The notes: generated by a model not told the origin, from the sequence alone. Shown: positions 37,250-45,631, numbered from the stretch's first letter. The stretch is DNA of 64,000 nucleotides from Haloterrigena sp. H1 (GCF_005938085.1 NZ_SMZK01000001.1:1488001-1552000); one strand, 5' to 3'. A program made the numbers and translations.

Positions 37250-37806
37250 TACGGGCTCACCCCCAGTGCGGCGACGATCTGTGCAGTCAGGATCGCGACG
37301 ATCATGAACGTGATGACACCCGTAATCGAGGTCTTCGATGCGGAACCGACGCCGCAGACGCCGTGTCCGGACGTACAGCCCTTCCCAATGCGTGTCCCGA
37401 TACCGACGAAGATGCCGCCGACGAGCAGCCGCCACGGCTGGACGTCCGTCGACCAGAGCGTCAGGCCGCCGACCTCGTACAGTTGGCCGGTCGTCCCGGG
37501 TTGGTAGAGCGACGTCGTAATCAGCCCGGACTGGACGGTCGCCGAGAACGCCAGCGCACCCATAATGATGCCGAACGTGAACACGAGCCGCCAGTCGCGA
37601 GATGAGACGTACCGCTGGAAGCGGGACTGTCCGGAGACGTACGACAGCGTCGACTCGAGGAACGTACTCGCACCGGCGGGGATGCCGGTCCCGAGATAGA
37701 TTACGACCGTGCCGAGACCGACGAGGAGTCCGCCGATGGCGTATCGACTGATCCCGTTCGGGAACAGTTCGGCGGCCAACTGGAGGGGGACTGGATCAGC
37801 TACCAT
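37249..37806 (-). CDS. YeeE/YedE half-transporter 1 (sulfur-compound transport)
   Basis: A 185-residue membrane protein with RYAIGGLLVGLGTVVIYLGTG and the family motif GIGTRIGKGCTSGHGVCGVGSASKTS, carrying the Cys residues that relay thiosulfate in TsuA-like proteins. Together with the next gene it forms one transporter. The start lies 8 bp after the rhodanese-MBL stop, placing the transporter under the same promoter as the persulfide-oxidising enzyme. Confidence 0.93.
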   Translation of the reverse strand: MVADPVPLQLAAELFPNGISRYAIGGLLVGLGTVVIYLGTGIPAGASTFLESTLSYVSGQSRFQRYVSSRDWRLVFTFGIIMGALAFSATVQSGLITTSLYQPGTTGQLYEVGGLTLWSTDVQPWRLLVGGIFVGIGTRIGKGCTSGHGVCGVGSASKTSITGVITFMIVAILTAQIVAALGVSP

Positions 37807-37814
37807 ATAAATTA

Positions 37815-39008
37815 TTAGTCACCCGCGAGCGATTCCTGGCTGGCAGCACAGTTGTTCGGGCCGAGCTCGAGTTCGAATGCTTCGTCGTCGTCGGCCTCCT
37901 GCTGACCGAGGTTGGTGGGGATGATGTCCTCGTAGTTGGCCGGCCGTGGGGGCATATCCGAGAGGATGAGTTCGACGAACTCGTCTTCGTCCATCGTCAG
38001 CGCAGCCATCTCCTCTTCGAGCTGGCCGATCGGCGCGGTGTAGGTGCCGTCGGCAGCAGGTTCGGCGGCGTCGCTGAAGTGTGCGCCACCGATCAGCGTC
38101 TCGTCGGGCAGTGAGAGGACACGCTCCTGCAGGCTCTCGTAGAGTTGGGCCGCGGCTTCGGGTGCACCGTCGTCGCCCTCTTCTAAGTCAGGACGGGCGA
38201 CGCTTTCGATGAACAGGCCGTCGCCGGTCGCCAGCAGCGAGTCATCGACGAGGTACGAGGTCATGCCGGAGGTGTGCCCGGGGGTGGAGACGGTTTCGAT
38301 GGTTGCGTCGCCGACCTCGAACTCGTCGCCGTCCTCGGCCAGCGTCACGTCGTCGGCGTAGGTGACGCCACGCTGGACCGACGCATCAGGGATGACGCCC
38401 TCGACGCCGACGGCGTCGAGTGCACGCACGCCGGAAATGTGGTCGGCGTGGATGTGTGTATCGATCGCGTACTGCAGGTCGACGCCGAGTTCGTCGGCAT
38501 CGGTGAGGTAGCGGTCGGTAAAGGCTCGCAGCGGGTCGATCACCGCGGCCTCGCCGCCGTCGACGACGAGGTAGCCAAGACAACCCGACGAAGGACGCTG
38601 GTACTGGTAAAGGGTACCCGAGCCCTCGTAGTCGGACACTTCGACGCGCTCGTAGATGCGCGCCCAGCCGTTCATCCCGTCTTCGAGCTGGTTTGCGTCG
38701 TACCCGCGGTCTTTGAGCGTGCCCGCGACGAACTCGCTCGAGCCACCTTTCGCACAGAGGACCGTCACTTCACGGTCGTCGGGAATCTGTGCGAGAACGC
38801 CCTCGTCGAGCTCGTCCTCGAGGAACTCGAAGTATGGGATGTTGATCGACTCGACGCTGTCGCCGTCGATGTGCCACTCCTCGTACTCCGATTCCGCGCG
38901 CACGTCGAGGAGCGTCACCTCCTCGCCTGCGTCGATACGACTTTTCAATGTCTCCGGAGTCACCGCCGCAACATCGGCATCCGGAGTAGGGAAATCGTCG
39001 GCGTTCAT
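37815..39008 (-). CDS. Rhodanese / metallo-beta-lactamase fusion, likely persulfide dioxygenase, copy 2
   Basis: A 397-residue protein with rhodanese Cys85 (CAKGGS) and MBL motif HIHADH (185-190), nearly identical to copy 1 at 14123 from residue 35 on (about nine differences) and more diverged over residues 1-35. DNA of the shared part differs mainly at third positions. It is the first gene of an operon with both YeeE/YedE halves and the PiT-like permease, and is divergent from tusA copy 2. ATG 39006-39008; TATA-like CCCTTATATG is about 33 bp upstream. Confidence 0.93.
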   Translation of the reverse strand: MNADDFPTPDADVAAVTPETLKSRIDAGEEVTLLDVRAESEYEEWHIDGDSVESINIPYFEFLEDELDEGVLAQIPDDREVTVLCAKGGSSEFVAGTLKDRGYDANQLEDGMNGWARIYERVEVSDYEGSGTLYQYQRPSSGCLGYLVVDGGEAAVIDPLRAFTDRYLTDADELGVDLQYAIDTHIHADHISGVRALDAVGVEGVIPDASVQRGVTYADDVTLAEDGDEFEVGDATIETVSTPGHTSGMTSYLVDDSLLATGDGLFIESVARPDLEEGDDGAPEAAAQLYESLQERVLSLPDETLIGGAHFSDAAEPAADGTYTAPIGQLEEEMAALTMDEDEFVELILSDMPPRPANYEDIIPTNLGQQEADDDEAFELELGPNNCAASQESLAGD

Positions 39009-39036
39009 ATCGTGTACTCACAGGTATCGGCCGATA

Positions 39037-39078
39037 GCATATAAGGGTTTGCATAGTAGTTCCCTGTTTGTGCAATAT
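39037..39078 (-). promoter_or_regulatory. Palindrome-like element and TATA box of rhodanese-MBL copy 2
   Basis: In gene direction TATTG-CA-CAAAC (39078-39067, one perfect and one degenerate arm), 12 bases, ATGCAAA (39054-39048), then CCCTTATATG (39047-39038). The order and spacing match copy 1, although the rest of the intergenic DNA is not similar. Confidence 0.5.
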
Positions 39079-39210
39079 TGACCCATCTTCGACTGAAAAT
39101 TTCCGCTTGAAGCCGATTAGAAGGCTGCTTTAGGTGATATTCTCGTCGATTCACAGCAGCAGTTGTTTGTGAGTGGTGCAAGAACCGGCATTCTTTTAAC
39201 CTTCGAGGCG

Positions 39211-39236
39211 ATATTGTGGAGTAACTCCAATACAGA
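39211..39236 (+). promoter_or_regulatory. Conserved box at the tusA copy 2 transcription start region
   Basis: ATATTGTGG-AGTAA-CTCCAATACAGA. It contains TATTG-N11-CAATA (39212-39232) and an inner TGGAG/CTCCA palindrome, and matches the tusA copy 1 leader at 21 of 26 positions. It begins 10-15 bases after the TATA-like CTTTTAACC (39193-39201), so it would overlap the transcription start, as a repressor site would. Confidence 0.5.
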
Positions 39237-39253
39237 TCACGGAGTACCCAATC

Positions 39254-39499
39254 ATGAGTGAAGCATTCGATATCACGGAGACGCTCGACGTCAAAGGTGC
39301 ATCGTGTCCCATGCCGGTCGTCAAAACGAAGTCCGCCATCGACGACCTCGCCGAAGGCGACATCCTCGAGGTAGTCGCCACGGACTCGGGCAGCATGAGC
39401 GACCTCGACGGCTGGGCGACTGGCACGGACGGCGTCGAAATGCTCGAGCAGGTCGAGGACGGCGACGTCTACAAACACTACGTCAAGAAGACAGCATAA
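39254..39499 (+). CDS. tusA: TusA-family sulfur-carrier protein, copy 2
   Basis: An 81-residue TusA with CPMP motif (ASCPMPVV, Cys18), close to copy 1. It is followed after one base by the DsrE-like gene, an association seen in bacterial and archaeal sulfur oxidisers, where TusA and DsrE pass persulfide sulfur between rhodanese and downstream enzymes. ATG 39254. Confidence 0.94.
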   Translation: MSEAFDITETLDVKGASCPMPVVKTKSAIDDLAEGDILEVVATDSGSMSDLDGWATGTDGVEMLEQVEDGDVYKHYVKKTA

Positions 39500-39500
39500 C

Positions 39501-40082
39501 ATGAGTACGGATACACCCTCGGCGACGGGAGACGGCGAGCCGATGAGCGAGGACGCCCTCCAGGAGCGGATCGAAGAGCTTGAGGAGCAAGTCGCTTCCC
39601 TCGAGACTGAGGTCGGCGACGGCCAGAAGAAGATGACGATCGTCGCGACCCAGGGGACGTTCGACATGGCGTACCCGCCGTTGATCCTCGCGAGCACCGC
39701 GGCCGCGTTCGGCTGGGACGTGGTCGTCTTCCACACGTTCTGGGGACTCGACATCCTCCACGAGGAGAAGTCCTCGGATCTGAAACTCAGTGCGGTCGGC
39801 AACCCCAACATGCCGATGCCGAACGCGCTCGCCGCCCTCCCCGGAATGGATCGGATGGCGACGCGAATGATGGAAAAGCGCATCGACGAGAACGGCACCG
39901 CAACCATCGAGGAACTGATCGACCTCTCGCTCGATCAGGGTGTCGAACTGCAGGCCTGTCAGATGACCATCGAGCTGATGGAGTACGACGAGGACGACTT
40001 CTACGACGGCGTCACCACTGGCGTCGGCGCCGCGACTGCCCTCCAGCACATGGCCGAATCGGACGTCCAGCTGTTGGTCTAA
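39501..40082 (+). CDS. DsrE/DsrF-like (DsrE2) sulfur-transfer protein
   Basis: A 193-residue protein. An acidic coiled-coil lead (residues 1-45) precedes the DsrE2 domain: KKMTIVATQGTFDMAYPPLILASTAAAFGWDVVVFHTFWGLDIL, then PNMPMPNALAALPGMDRMATRMMEKR, and the active-site region LIDLSLDQGVELQACQMTIELMEY with Cys in the expected helix (QACQ). Works with TusA, whose stop is one base upstream. Soluble in this form; some DsrE2 relatives are membrane-associated. Confidence 0.92.
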   Translation: MSTDTPSATGDGEPMSEDALQERIEELEEQVASLETEVGDGQKKMTIVATQGTFDMAYPPLILASTAAAFGWDVVVFHTFWGLDILHEEKSSDLKLSAVGNPNMPMPNALAALPGMDRMATRMMEKRIDENGTATIEELIDLSLDQGVELQACQMTIELMEYDEDDFYDGVTTGVGAATALQHMAESDVQLLV

Positions 40083-40125
40083 ACCACCGAGACGACTCCC
40101 CGATTACTGTGTTTACTCGCTCTCA

Positions 40126-40374
40126 ATGACCCTTCACACGACTCACCGTTCGTCGCCGCCGGTAGTACCGCGCGTCATCGAAGCGGTCGCCGAAGCCGAC
40201 GATGTCGACCCCACCTCCATGACGCCACCGTTGGCGGACGTCGTTGATCCCGACGCGTTGAACGAACTGATCGACCACGGCTCGGACGACGCCGACCGGA
40301 CGTTCGAAGTGCGCTTTTCCTACCGCGGCCACGAGGTCGTCGTCACCGACGACGGGGACGTCGAAGTCGACTGA
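40126..40374 (+). CDS. HalOD1 output-domain protein
   Basis: An 82-residue small protein, VVPRVIEAVAEADDVDPTSMTPPLADVVDPDALNELIDHGSDD, then VRFSYRGHEVVVTDDGDVEV. This is the HalOD1 domain common as a stand-alone or C-terminal output module in haloarchaeal signalling. No catalytic residues. 43 bp downstream of the DsrE-like stop, perhaps in the same transcript. Confidence 0.85.
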   Translation: MTLHTTHRSSPPVVPRVIEAVAEADDVDPTSMTPPLADVVDPDALNELIDHGSDDADRTFEVRFSYRGHEVVVTDDGDVEVD

Positions 40375-40400
40375 TCCGACACGGCGGCCGCGCGGTCACG

Positions 40401-41534
40401 TTACCATTCTCGCTCCAATGCCTCGAGCAGCCGATCCACCTCTGCCGCCGTGTTGACCGCGTGAACGGACGCCCGGATCGCATCCGGTGACGGCAGCTCG
40501 CGAACGATGATTCCCGCCGCAGCCAGCCGTTCGACCGTCGCCGTCGGCTCCGCGACGTCGATCGTCACCAGGCCGGACTCCGGTGTCGACGGACTACGGA
40601 GCCGGTCGTCGGGAACGCCGTCGGCGAGACGACCTGCGAGGCGGTGAATCCGGGCTCCGATGGTATCGATTCCGACCTCGTCGATAGCGCCGATCGCCTC
40701 ACCGAGCGCGACGTGGGGGGCTGGGTTCGCCGAGCCGACCTCGAGTCGACGTGCACCGGCCGCGTACTCGTAGGGGTCAGCGTTCGCGTCTTCGACGCTT
40801 CGATAGCCGACGGCCCGTGGCTCGAGGTCCTCGGCGACGGCTCGGTCGACGTAGAGAAAGCCACCGCCCCAGAGACCGAGCAGCCACTTGTGGCCCGCGG
40901 CGGCGACGGCGTCGGCCCCCCACTCCCCGACATCCATCGGCAGCTGTCCGGGAACTTGAACCGCGTCCACGAGCGCGAGCGCGCCGGCGTCGTGGGCGAT
41001 GTCGACCAGCTTTGTGACAGGGAGTTGCGTCCCGTGGGTCCACGTAAGCGCGCTGAAACAGGCGAGTCTGGCGTCCGAAACAGCCTCGGCGAACCGCTCG
41101 AGATCGATCCGCCCGGCCTCGGTTTCGACGACGCGAACCTCGACGCCCTCCCGCTCGAGGCGCTGCCAGGGGAGGATGCCCGCGGGGTGCTCGAGGTCGG
41201 TGCGGACGACGACGTCGCCGGGCTGCCAGTCGATCGCGTTCGCGAGCGCGTTGATCCCGCCGGTCGTACTCTCCGTAAGCGCGATCTCGTCGGGCTCGGC
41301 GCCGATGAACGACGCGACCGTCTCCCGGGTACGGTCGAACGCCTCGAAGGCGGTCTCGTACGGATCGTCCGCGATCGGTGACTCGTACTCGTGTGTCCGA
41401 ACGAACTCGTCGGCAGCATCGACGATGTACCGTGGGCTCGGGCCGTGTGCGCCGTAGTTGAGGTAGAGACCATCCTGGAGGGCAGGGATGTCGGTCCGGA
41501 GTTCGGTTGGGGTCATCGTTACGTTCTCAGACAT
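40401..41534 (-). CDS. Class V aminotransferase (cysteine-desulfurase-like)
   Basis: A 377-residue PLP enzyme of the NifS/SufS/isopenicillin epimerase superfamily. PLP-lysine motif AAAGHKWLLGLWGGGFLYV; substrate/cofactor segments LTESTTGGINALANAIDW and TWTHGTQLPVTKLVDIAHDAGALALVDAVQ. The C-terminal catalytic Cys loop of true desulfurases is not evident, so it may be a desulfurase-like aminotransferase or epimerase. ATG 41532-41534; the extra 17 residues upstream are not family-like. A TATTTCGCAA sequence upstream (41651-41660) loosely resembles the palindromic element. Confidence 0.85.
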   Translation of the reverse strand: MSENVTMTPTELRTDIPALQDGLYLNYGAHGPSPRYIVDAADEFVRTHEYESPIADDPYETAFEAFDRTRETVASFIGAEPDEIALTESTTGGINALANAIDWQPGDVVVRTDLEHPAGILPWQRLEREGVEVRVVETEAGRIDLERFAEAVSDARLACFSALTWTHGTQLPVTKLVDIAHDAGALALVDAVQVPGQLPMDVGEWGADAVAAAGHKWLLGLWGGGFLYVDRAVAEDLEPRAVGYRSVEDANADPYEYAAGARRLEVGSANPAPHVALGEAIGAIDEVGIDTIGARIHRLAGRLADGVPDDRLRSPSTPESGLVTIDVAEPTATVERLAAAGIIVRELPSPDAIRASVHAVNTAAEVDRLLEALEREW

Positions 41535-41721
41535 CGGTCGTCCTCCGTCGTAAGTGTCCGTCCGTCGGACGGGACGATACGACACCGTTCGACGCCGGTT
41601 CGTTCGATTCCATTGCGCACGGCTACGCAGTGAGTGGACAATAATCTTGGGCTACTTGCGAAATACTGGGGACGGCGGATGACGGCGTGAGCCGAACGGA
41701 TCGATCTCGAGCCGACGCCGG

Positions 41722-41940
41722 TCAGGGTGCTTTACACGTATCGACGCCTAGCAGCTGGTAGAGCAGACAGAACCGGGTCAGCCCGGTCCCGAAGAAGACG
41801 AGTCCGACCAGCGTCGCGATCACGCCCACGATCATTCCGGCAGGGAGGATATGCGCAATCGACGCAATGCCGATGGCGACGAGAACCGCACCACCGACGA
41901 GCCGTACGAGCCGGTCTACCGAGCCGACATTGTTTTGCAT
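41722..41940 (-). CDS. DUF2892 (YgaP-type) membrane protein
   Basis: A 72-residue protein, MQNNVGSVDRLVRLVGGAVLVAIGIASI, then a second helix GMIVGVIATLVGLVFFGTGLTRFCLLYQLLGVDTCK. This is the YgaP-type transmembrane domain usually fused or linked to rhodaneses; Cys residues near the end (FCLLY, DTC) are conserved. ATG 41938-41940 follows a GTG in frame. Same strand as the CoA-disulfide reductase gene upstream. Confidence 0.9.
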   Translation of the reverse strand: MQNNVGSVDRLVRLVGGAVLVAIGIASIAHILPAGMIVGVIATLVGLVFFGTGLTRFCLLYQLLGVDTCKAP

Positions 41941-42058
41941 AGTCACTGGTATGAACAGCCTGAAGTTAAACGTTTCTTGGATTCCGACACCCTCAGAACA
42001 CTGCCGACAAGGGCCGTCGGTGCTGTCGATCCGCGTCGGCGCGAGCGGTCGGCCGTCG

Positions 42059-43405
42059 TTACTCGAGTTTCCCGGAGAGAACTTTCGCCGCGGTCAGAAC
42101 CGGATCCCAGACGGGGCTAAACGGCGGGGCGTACGCCAGATCTGCGTTCTGGAGGTCGGTGACCGTCATGCCGGCGTGGAGTGCCGTCGCGACCGTGTCG
42201 ATCCGTTTCGCGCCTTCGCGGCCGACGACGCTACCGCCCAGTAGCGTGCCGCTCTCTCGGTCGGCCAACAGTGTGACGGTCAGTTCCTCGCCCTCCGGGT
42301 AGTAGTGGGCACGTGTCGCCGCCGAGATCGTGACCGAGACTGGGTCGAACCCGGCCTCGCGGGCCCGTTCCTCGTCGGTTAGTCCTGTCCGGGCGGCCCC
42401 GAGTTCGAACGCCTTGACGATGGCCGTGCCGGCGATCTCGCCGATCGGCGTTGGATCGCCGGTGATCGTCTGGCCGATCGCGCGACCCGCACGGTTCGCG
42501 GTCAGAGCAAGCGGTACGTGATCCGGCTCGCCGGTCACGACGTGGCGTGCCTCGGCACAGTCACCCGCCGCGTAGACGTTCTCGTAGTTCGTCCGGCTGT
42601 ACTCGTCAGTCGCGACGGCCCCGGTCGGCCCAAGCTCGATTCCGGCCGCCTCGGCGAGGTTGACGTTCGGTGCGACGCCGACGCCGACGATCGCGATGTC
42701 GGCGGGAACCGTCTCCTCGTCCAGTCGAACGCCATCGACGCGCTCGTCGCCGACGAAGCCCGAGACAGCCGTCTCGAGGCGAAGGTCGACGCCCTGTTCG
42801 CGCAAATGGTCTTCGACGACCTCGGCGACGGGCTCGCCGAACGGCTGGAGGACGTGGGGCAGCATCTCGTAGAGGGCGACGTCGATACCGTGGGCCGACA
42901 GCGCCTCGGCCATCTCGATCCCGACGTAGCCGCCACCGACGATCGCGGCCGTCTCGAGGTCGCGTTCGCTGACGTAGTCCTCGATGGCGTCGGCTTCGTC
43001 CATGTCGTGGATGGTGAAGACGCCCTCGAGATCGAGTCCCTCGAAGGGCGGCTCGATCGCGCTTGCGCCGGTCGCCACGAGGAGGTCGTCGTACGACTGC
43101 TCGTACGTCTCGGAATCAGTCTCGACCGTTACCGTCTGCGCGTCGGGGTCGACGTCGACGACTTCCGCCCCCGTCCGCAGGTCGACGTCCCGTTCGTCGC
43201 GGAACTCGTCAGCTGTTATCGTGACGAGGTCGTCCAGGTCGTCGACATCCCCTTTGACGTAGTACGGCATCCCACAGGCGGCATACGAGACCCAGTCGCC
43301 TTTCTCGAAGACGATTACCTCCAGCTCCGGGTTCTCGCGTTTCGCCTTGCTCGCAGCGCTCATTCCTGCTGCGTCACCGCCGATGACGACGAACGTGTCT
43401 GCCAT
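42059..43405 (-). CDS. CoA-disulfide-reductase-like FAD/NAD(P)H oxidoreductase
   Basis: A 448-residue single-cysteine flavoprotein. FAD motif FVVIGGDAAGMSAASKAKR (5-23); redox Cys44 in SYAACGMPYYVKGDV; NAD(P) motif AIVGGGYVGIEMAEAL; C-terminal dimerisation domain ending FSPVWDPVLTAAKVL. Family members reduce CoA disulfide or CoA persulfides/polysulfide, or make H2O2/H2O as NADH oxidases. With the sulfur genes nearby and a TATTG-TG-CAATC element upstream, a CoA-persulfide/disulfide reductase role is likely. Confidence 0.9.
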   Translation of the reverse strand: MADTFVVIGGDAAGMSAASKAKRENPELEVIVFEKGDWVSYAACGMPYYVKGDVDDLDDLVTITADEFRDERDVDLRTGAEVVDVDPDAQTVTVETDSETYEQSYDDLLVATGASAIEPPFEGLDLEGVFTIHDMDEADAIEDYVSERDLETAAIVGGGYVGIEMAEALSAHGIDVALYEMLPHVLQPFGEPVAEVVEDHLREQGVDLRLETAVSGFVGDERVDGVRLDEETVPADIAIVGVGVAPNVNLAEAAGIELGPTGAVATDEYSRTNYENVYAAGDCAEARHVVTGEPDHVPLALTANRAGRAIGQTITGDPTPIGEIAGTAIVKAFELGAARTGLTDEERAREAGFDPVSVTISAATRAHYYPEGEELTVTLLADRESGTLLGGSVVGREGAKRIDTVATALHAGMTVTDLQNADLAYAPPFSPVWDPVLTAAKVLSGKLE

Positions 43406-43430
43406 AGGTGAAACGTGGGCCGGCAGCGCC

Positions 43431-43466
43431 TAAACTATTTCTGGACATTCCCAATATTGTGCAATC
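43431..43466 (-). promoter_or_regulatory. Promoter and palindrome-like element of the CoA-disulfide reductase gene
   Basis: In gene direction GATTG-CA-CAATA (43466-43455, one mismatch to the perfect repeat) and TATA-like AATAGTTTA (43439-43431), about 30 bp before the ATG at 43405, giving a leaderless transcript. Confidence 0.5.
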
Positions 43467-43619
43467 AAGTTGCCGCTCCACGAGGAGAGTCCAGTAACCC
43501 GCGGACAGGATCGCACTCGGCAGCCACCGCACACGTGGGCGAACGACAACGAGCGTCAAATAGCTTCCCGAGGTCGTCCCACCCCGGCAGTCGGCCCCGT
43601 TTGGTCTCGAGTCACGCCG

Positions 43620-44288
43620 TTAGTTCGTAACCGGGTGTTCAGCTGACTCCATGAGTTCTTCGACGTTTGCCGACTCGGCCGTGAGCACCTTCGGATAGGT
43701 GCCGAGCAAGACGAGCAGGTCGCCTTCGTGGTCGAACGACGTGAGTTTGAGTTCGATCTCGCCCGTCTCGCCCTCCAGCTCGCTCTGGCCGACGAACACG
43801 TCGACAGTGCGGCCGTCACCGAGGATCTCGAGCCCGAACGACTCCTCGTGCGTGAGATCGCTGATCTCGCCGTGATCGCTGGGGATCTCCCCGAGGAATC
43901 GCTCGAGGAGTTCCTTGTTCGATAACTCGCCAAGCGGGTTGAGCGATCGGCCCGCGATCTGCATGCCAGGGATCGAGACGCCGGCGAAGGCAGCCCCCTC
44001 ACTCGTCTGGCCGGCGTAGTCGACGGCTTTCGTATAGATCGATTGCCAGATCGTCGCCCGGACCTCGCGTTCGATGCCGCCGGGGAGTTCGACCGTCCGC
44101 TCGATCGTCTCGTCGCTGACGTCGCTTTCCTGGTAGCCGGTCGACGCCAGCGCGTCCGCGGTCGGGGCGACGCGGTCGGCATCGAACTCGAGTGGGCCGT
44201 TGCCGAGTACGACGTCGAGACAGCCAGCCGTCAGTGCGAGCGTCCCCGTCGCGCCCGCGGCGAGGAACGATCGTCGAGAGGGAGTCAT
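43620..44288 (-). CDS. Tat-exported lipoprotein, DUF6517-like
   Basis: A 222-residue protein starting MTPSRRSFLAAGATGTLALTAGCLDVV: twin-arginine signal (SRRSFL) and lipobox TAGC, so it is exported folded and anchored by lipid at Cys23. The mature part (PLEFDADRVAPTADALASTGYQESDVSDETIERTVELPGG...) matches haloarchaeal DUF6517-type lipoproteins. Function unknown. ATG 44286-44288 is required for the signal peptide. Confidence 0.85.
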   Translation of the reverse strand: MTPSRRSFLAAGATGTLALTAGCLDVVLGNGPLEFDADRVAPTADALASTGYQESDVSDETIERTVELPGGIEREVRATIWQSIYTKAVDYAGQTSEGAAFAGVSIPGMQIAGRSLNPLGELSNKELLERFLGEIPSDHGEISDLTHEESFGLEILGDGRTVDVFVGQSELEGETGEIELKLTSFDHEGDLLVLLGTYPKVLTAESANVEELMESAEHPVTN

Positions 44289-44495
44289 TATCGACGGATT
44301 CGCTACGACAGGCATATTCCTTGTGGTGTGTTCTGTCACACAGACAAGACAGTTGGACCTCGAACCCAAGCGAGAGTCGTCGACGGCAGCCACCGGCACA
44401 ACGACAGCGTCGCGAGTCCCACGCCAGCGACCGGTGCCCCGCCTCGCGTTGACGAGACATGAAGAGTTATCGGGGTTGACTCCCCCCGTTTAGCC

Positions 44496-45617
44496 ATGAC
44501 CGACTTCGCAGATCGAGTCGAGCAGGTGTCGATCAGCGGCATTCGCAAAGTGTTCGAGGCCGCCGGTGAGGACGCGATCAACCTCGGCCTCGGCCAGCCG
44601 GACTTCCCGACGCCCGCCCACGCTCGCCGCGGGGCGATCGAAGCGATCGAATCCGGGCGTGCCGACGCCTACACGTCCAACAAGGGCACGCGACAGCTTC
44701 GCGAGGCGATCGTCGCGAAGTACGACCGCGACTACGGCCTCGAGATCGACCCCGAAGACGTGATCGCGACCTCGGGCGGCAGCGAGGCGCTCCATCTCGC
44801 GCTGCAGGCCCACGTCGATCCCGGCGAGGAAGTCATCTTCCCCGATCCCGGCTTCGTCTCCTACGACGCTCTGACCCACATCGCCGACGGGACGCCGAAG
44901 CCGGTCGGGTTGCGCGACGATCTCACCCTCGACCCTGCGACGGTCGAGGAGTCGATCACCGACGAGACGGCAGCGTTCATTGTCAACAGCCCCGCGAACC
45001 CAACGGGGGCCGTCCAGAGCGAGGCAGACATGCGCGAGTTCGCCCGCATCGCCGACGAACACGACGTGCTCTGTATTTCCGACGAGGTCTACGAACACAT
45101 CGTCTTCGAGGGCGAACACCACTCGCCGTTGAAATTCGCTGAGACGGACAACGTCGTCACCATTAGCGCCTGTTCAAAGACCTACTCGATGACCGGCTGG
45201 CGGCTCGGCTGGGTCGTGGCCTCGAACCGCCGCATCGAGCGCATGCTCCGGGTCCACCAGTACGGCCAGGCCTGTGCCTCGGCGCCAGCCCAGTACGCCG
45301 CCGAAGCCGCCCTGACGGGCCCCCAGGAGCCGGTTCAGGAGATGGTCGACACCTTCGAACAGCGCCGTGACCTCGTGCTCGACGGGCTCACCGACGCCGG
45401 CCTCGAGGTGCCCACCCCGGAGGGGGCCTTCTACGCGATGCCGAAGGTGCCCGAGGGCTGGTGTGAGGAAGTGCTCGATCGCGGCGTCGTCGTCGTCCCC
45501 GGCGACGCCTTCGGCGCAAACGGCGCGGGCTACGCGCGACTCTCCTATGCGACCGGGACCGAGGAACTGAAAGAAGCACTCGAGATCATCGACGACGCGA
45601 CTCGCGCAGTGCAGTAG
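44496..45617 (+). CDS. PLP-dependent aminotransferase, class I/II (aspartate family)
   Basis: A 373-residue fold-type I aminotransferase. Motifs: GLGQPDFPTPAHARRGAIEAI near the N-terminus, NSPANPTGAV, ISDEVYEHIVFEG, and the PLP lysine in TISACSKTYSMTGWRLGWVVAS. Likely aspartate or aromatic amino-acid transamination with 2-oxoglutarate; substrate not determined. Ends 14 bp from the convergent DJ-1/PfpI gene. Confidence 0.93.
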   Translation: MTDFADRVEQVSISGIRKVFEAAGEDAINLGLGQPDFPTPAHARRGAIEAIESGRADAYTSNKGTRQLREAIVAKYDRDYGLEIDPEDVIATSGGSEALHLALQAHVDPGEEVIFPDPGFVSYDALTHIADGTPKPVGLRDDLTLDPATVEESITDETAAFIVNSPANPTGAVQSEADMREFARIADEHDVLCISDEVYEHIVFEGEHHSPLKFAETDNVVTISACSKTYSMTGWRLGWVVASNRRIERMLRVHQYGQACASAPAQYAAEAALTGPQEPVQEMVDTFEQRRDLVLDGLTDAGLEVPTPEGAFYAMPKVPEGWCEEVLDRGVVVVPGDAFGANGAGYARLSYATGTEELKEALEIIDDATRAVQ

Positions 45618-45631
45618 TTCGACCCGCTTTG

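Noticed and set aside
41639..41665. TATTTCGCAAGTA upstream of the class V aminotransferase
   Set aside because: Only half matches the TATTG-N2-CAATA element and it is too far from a TATA box; not counted as a member.
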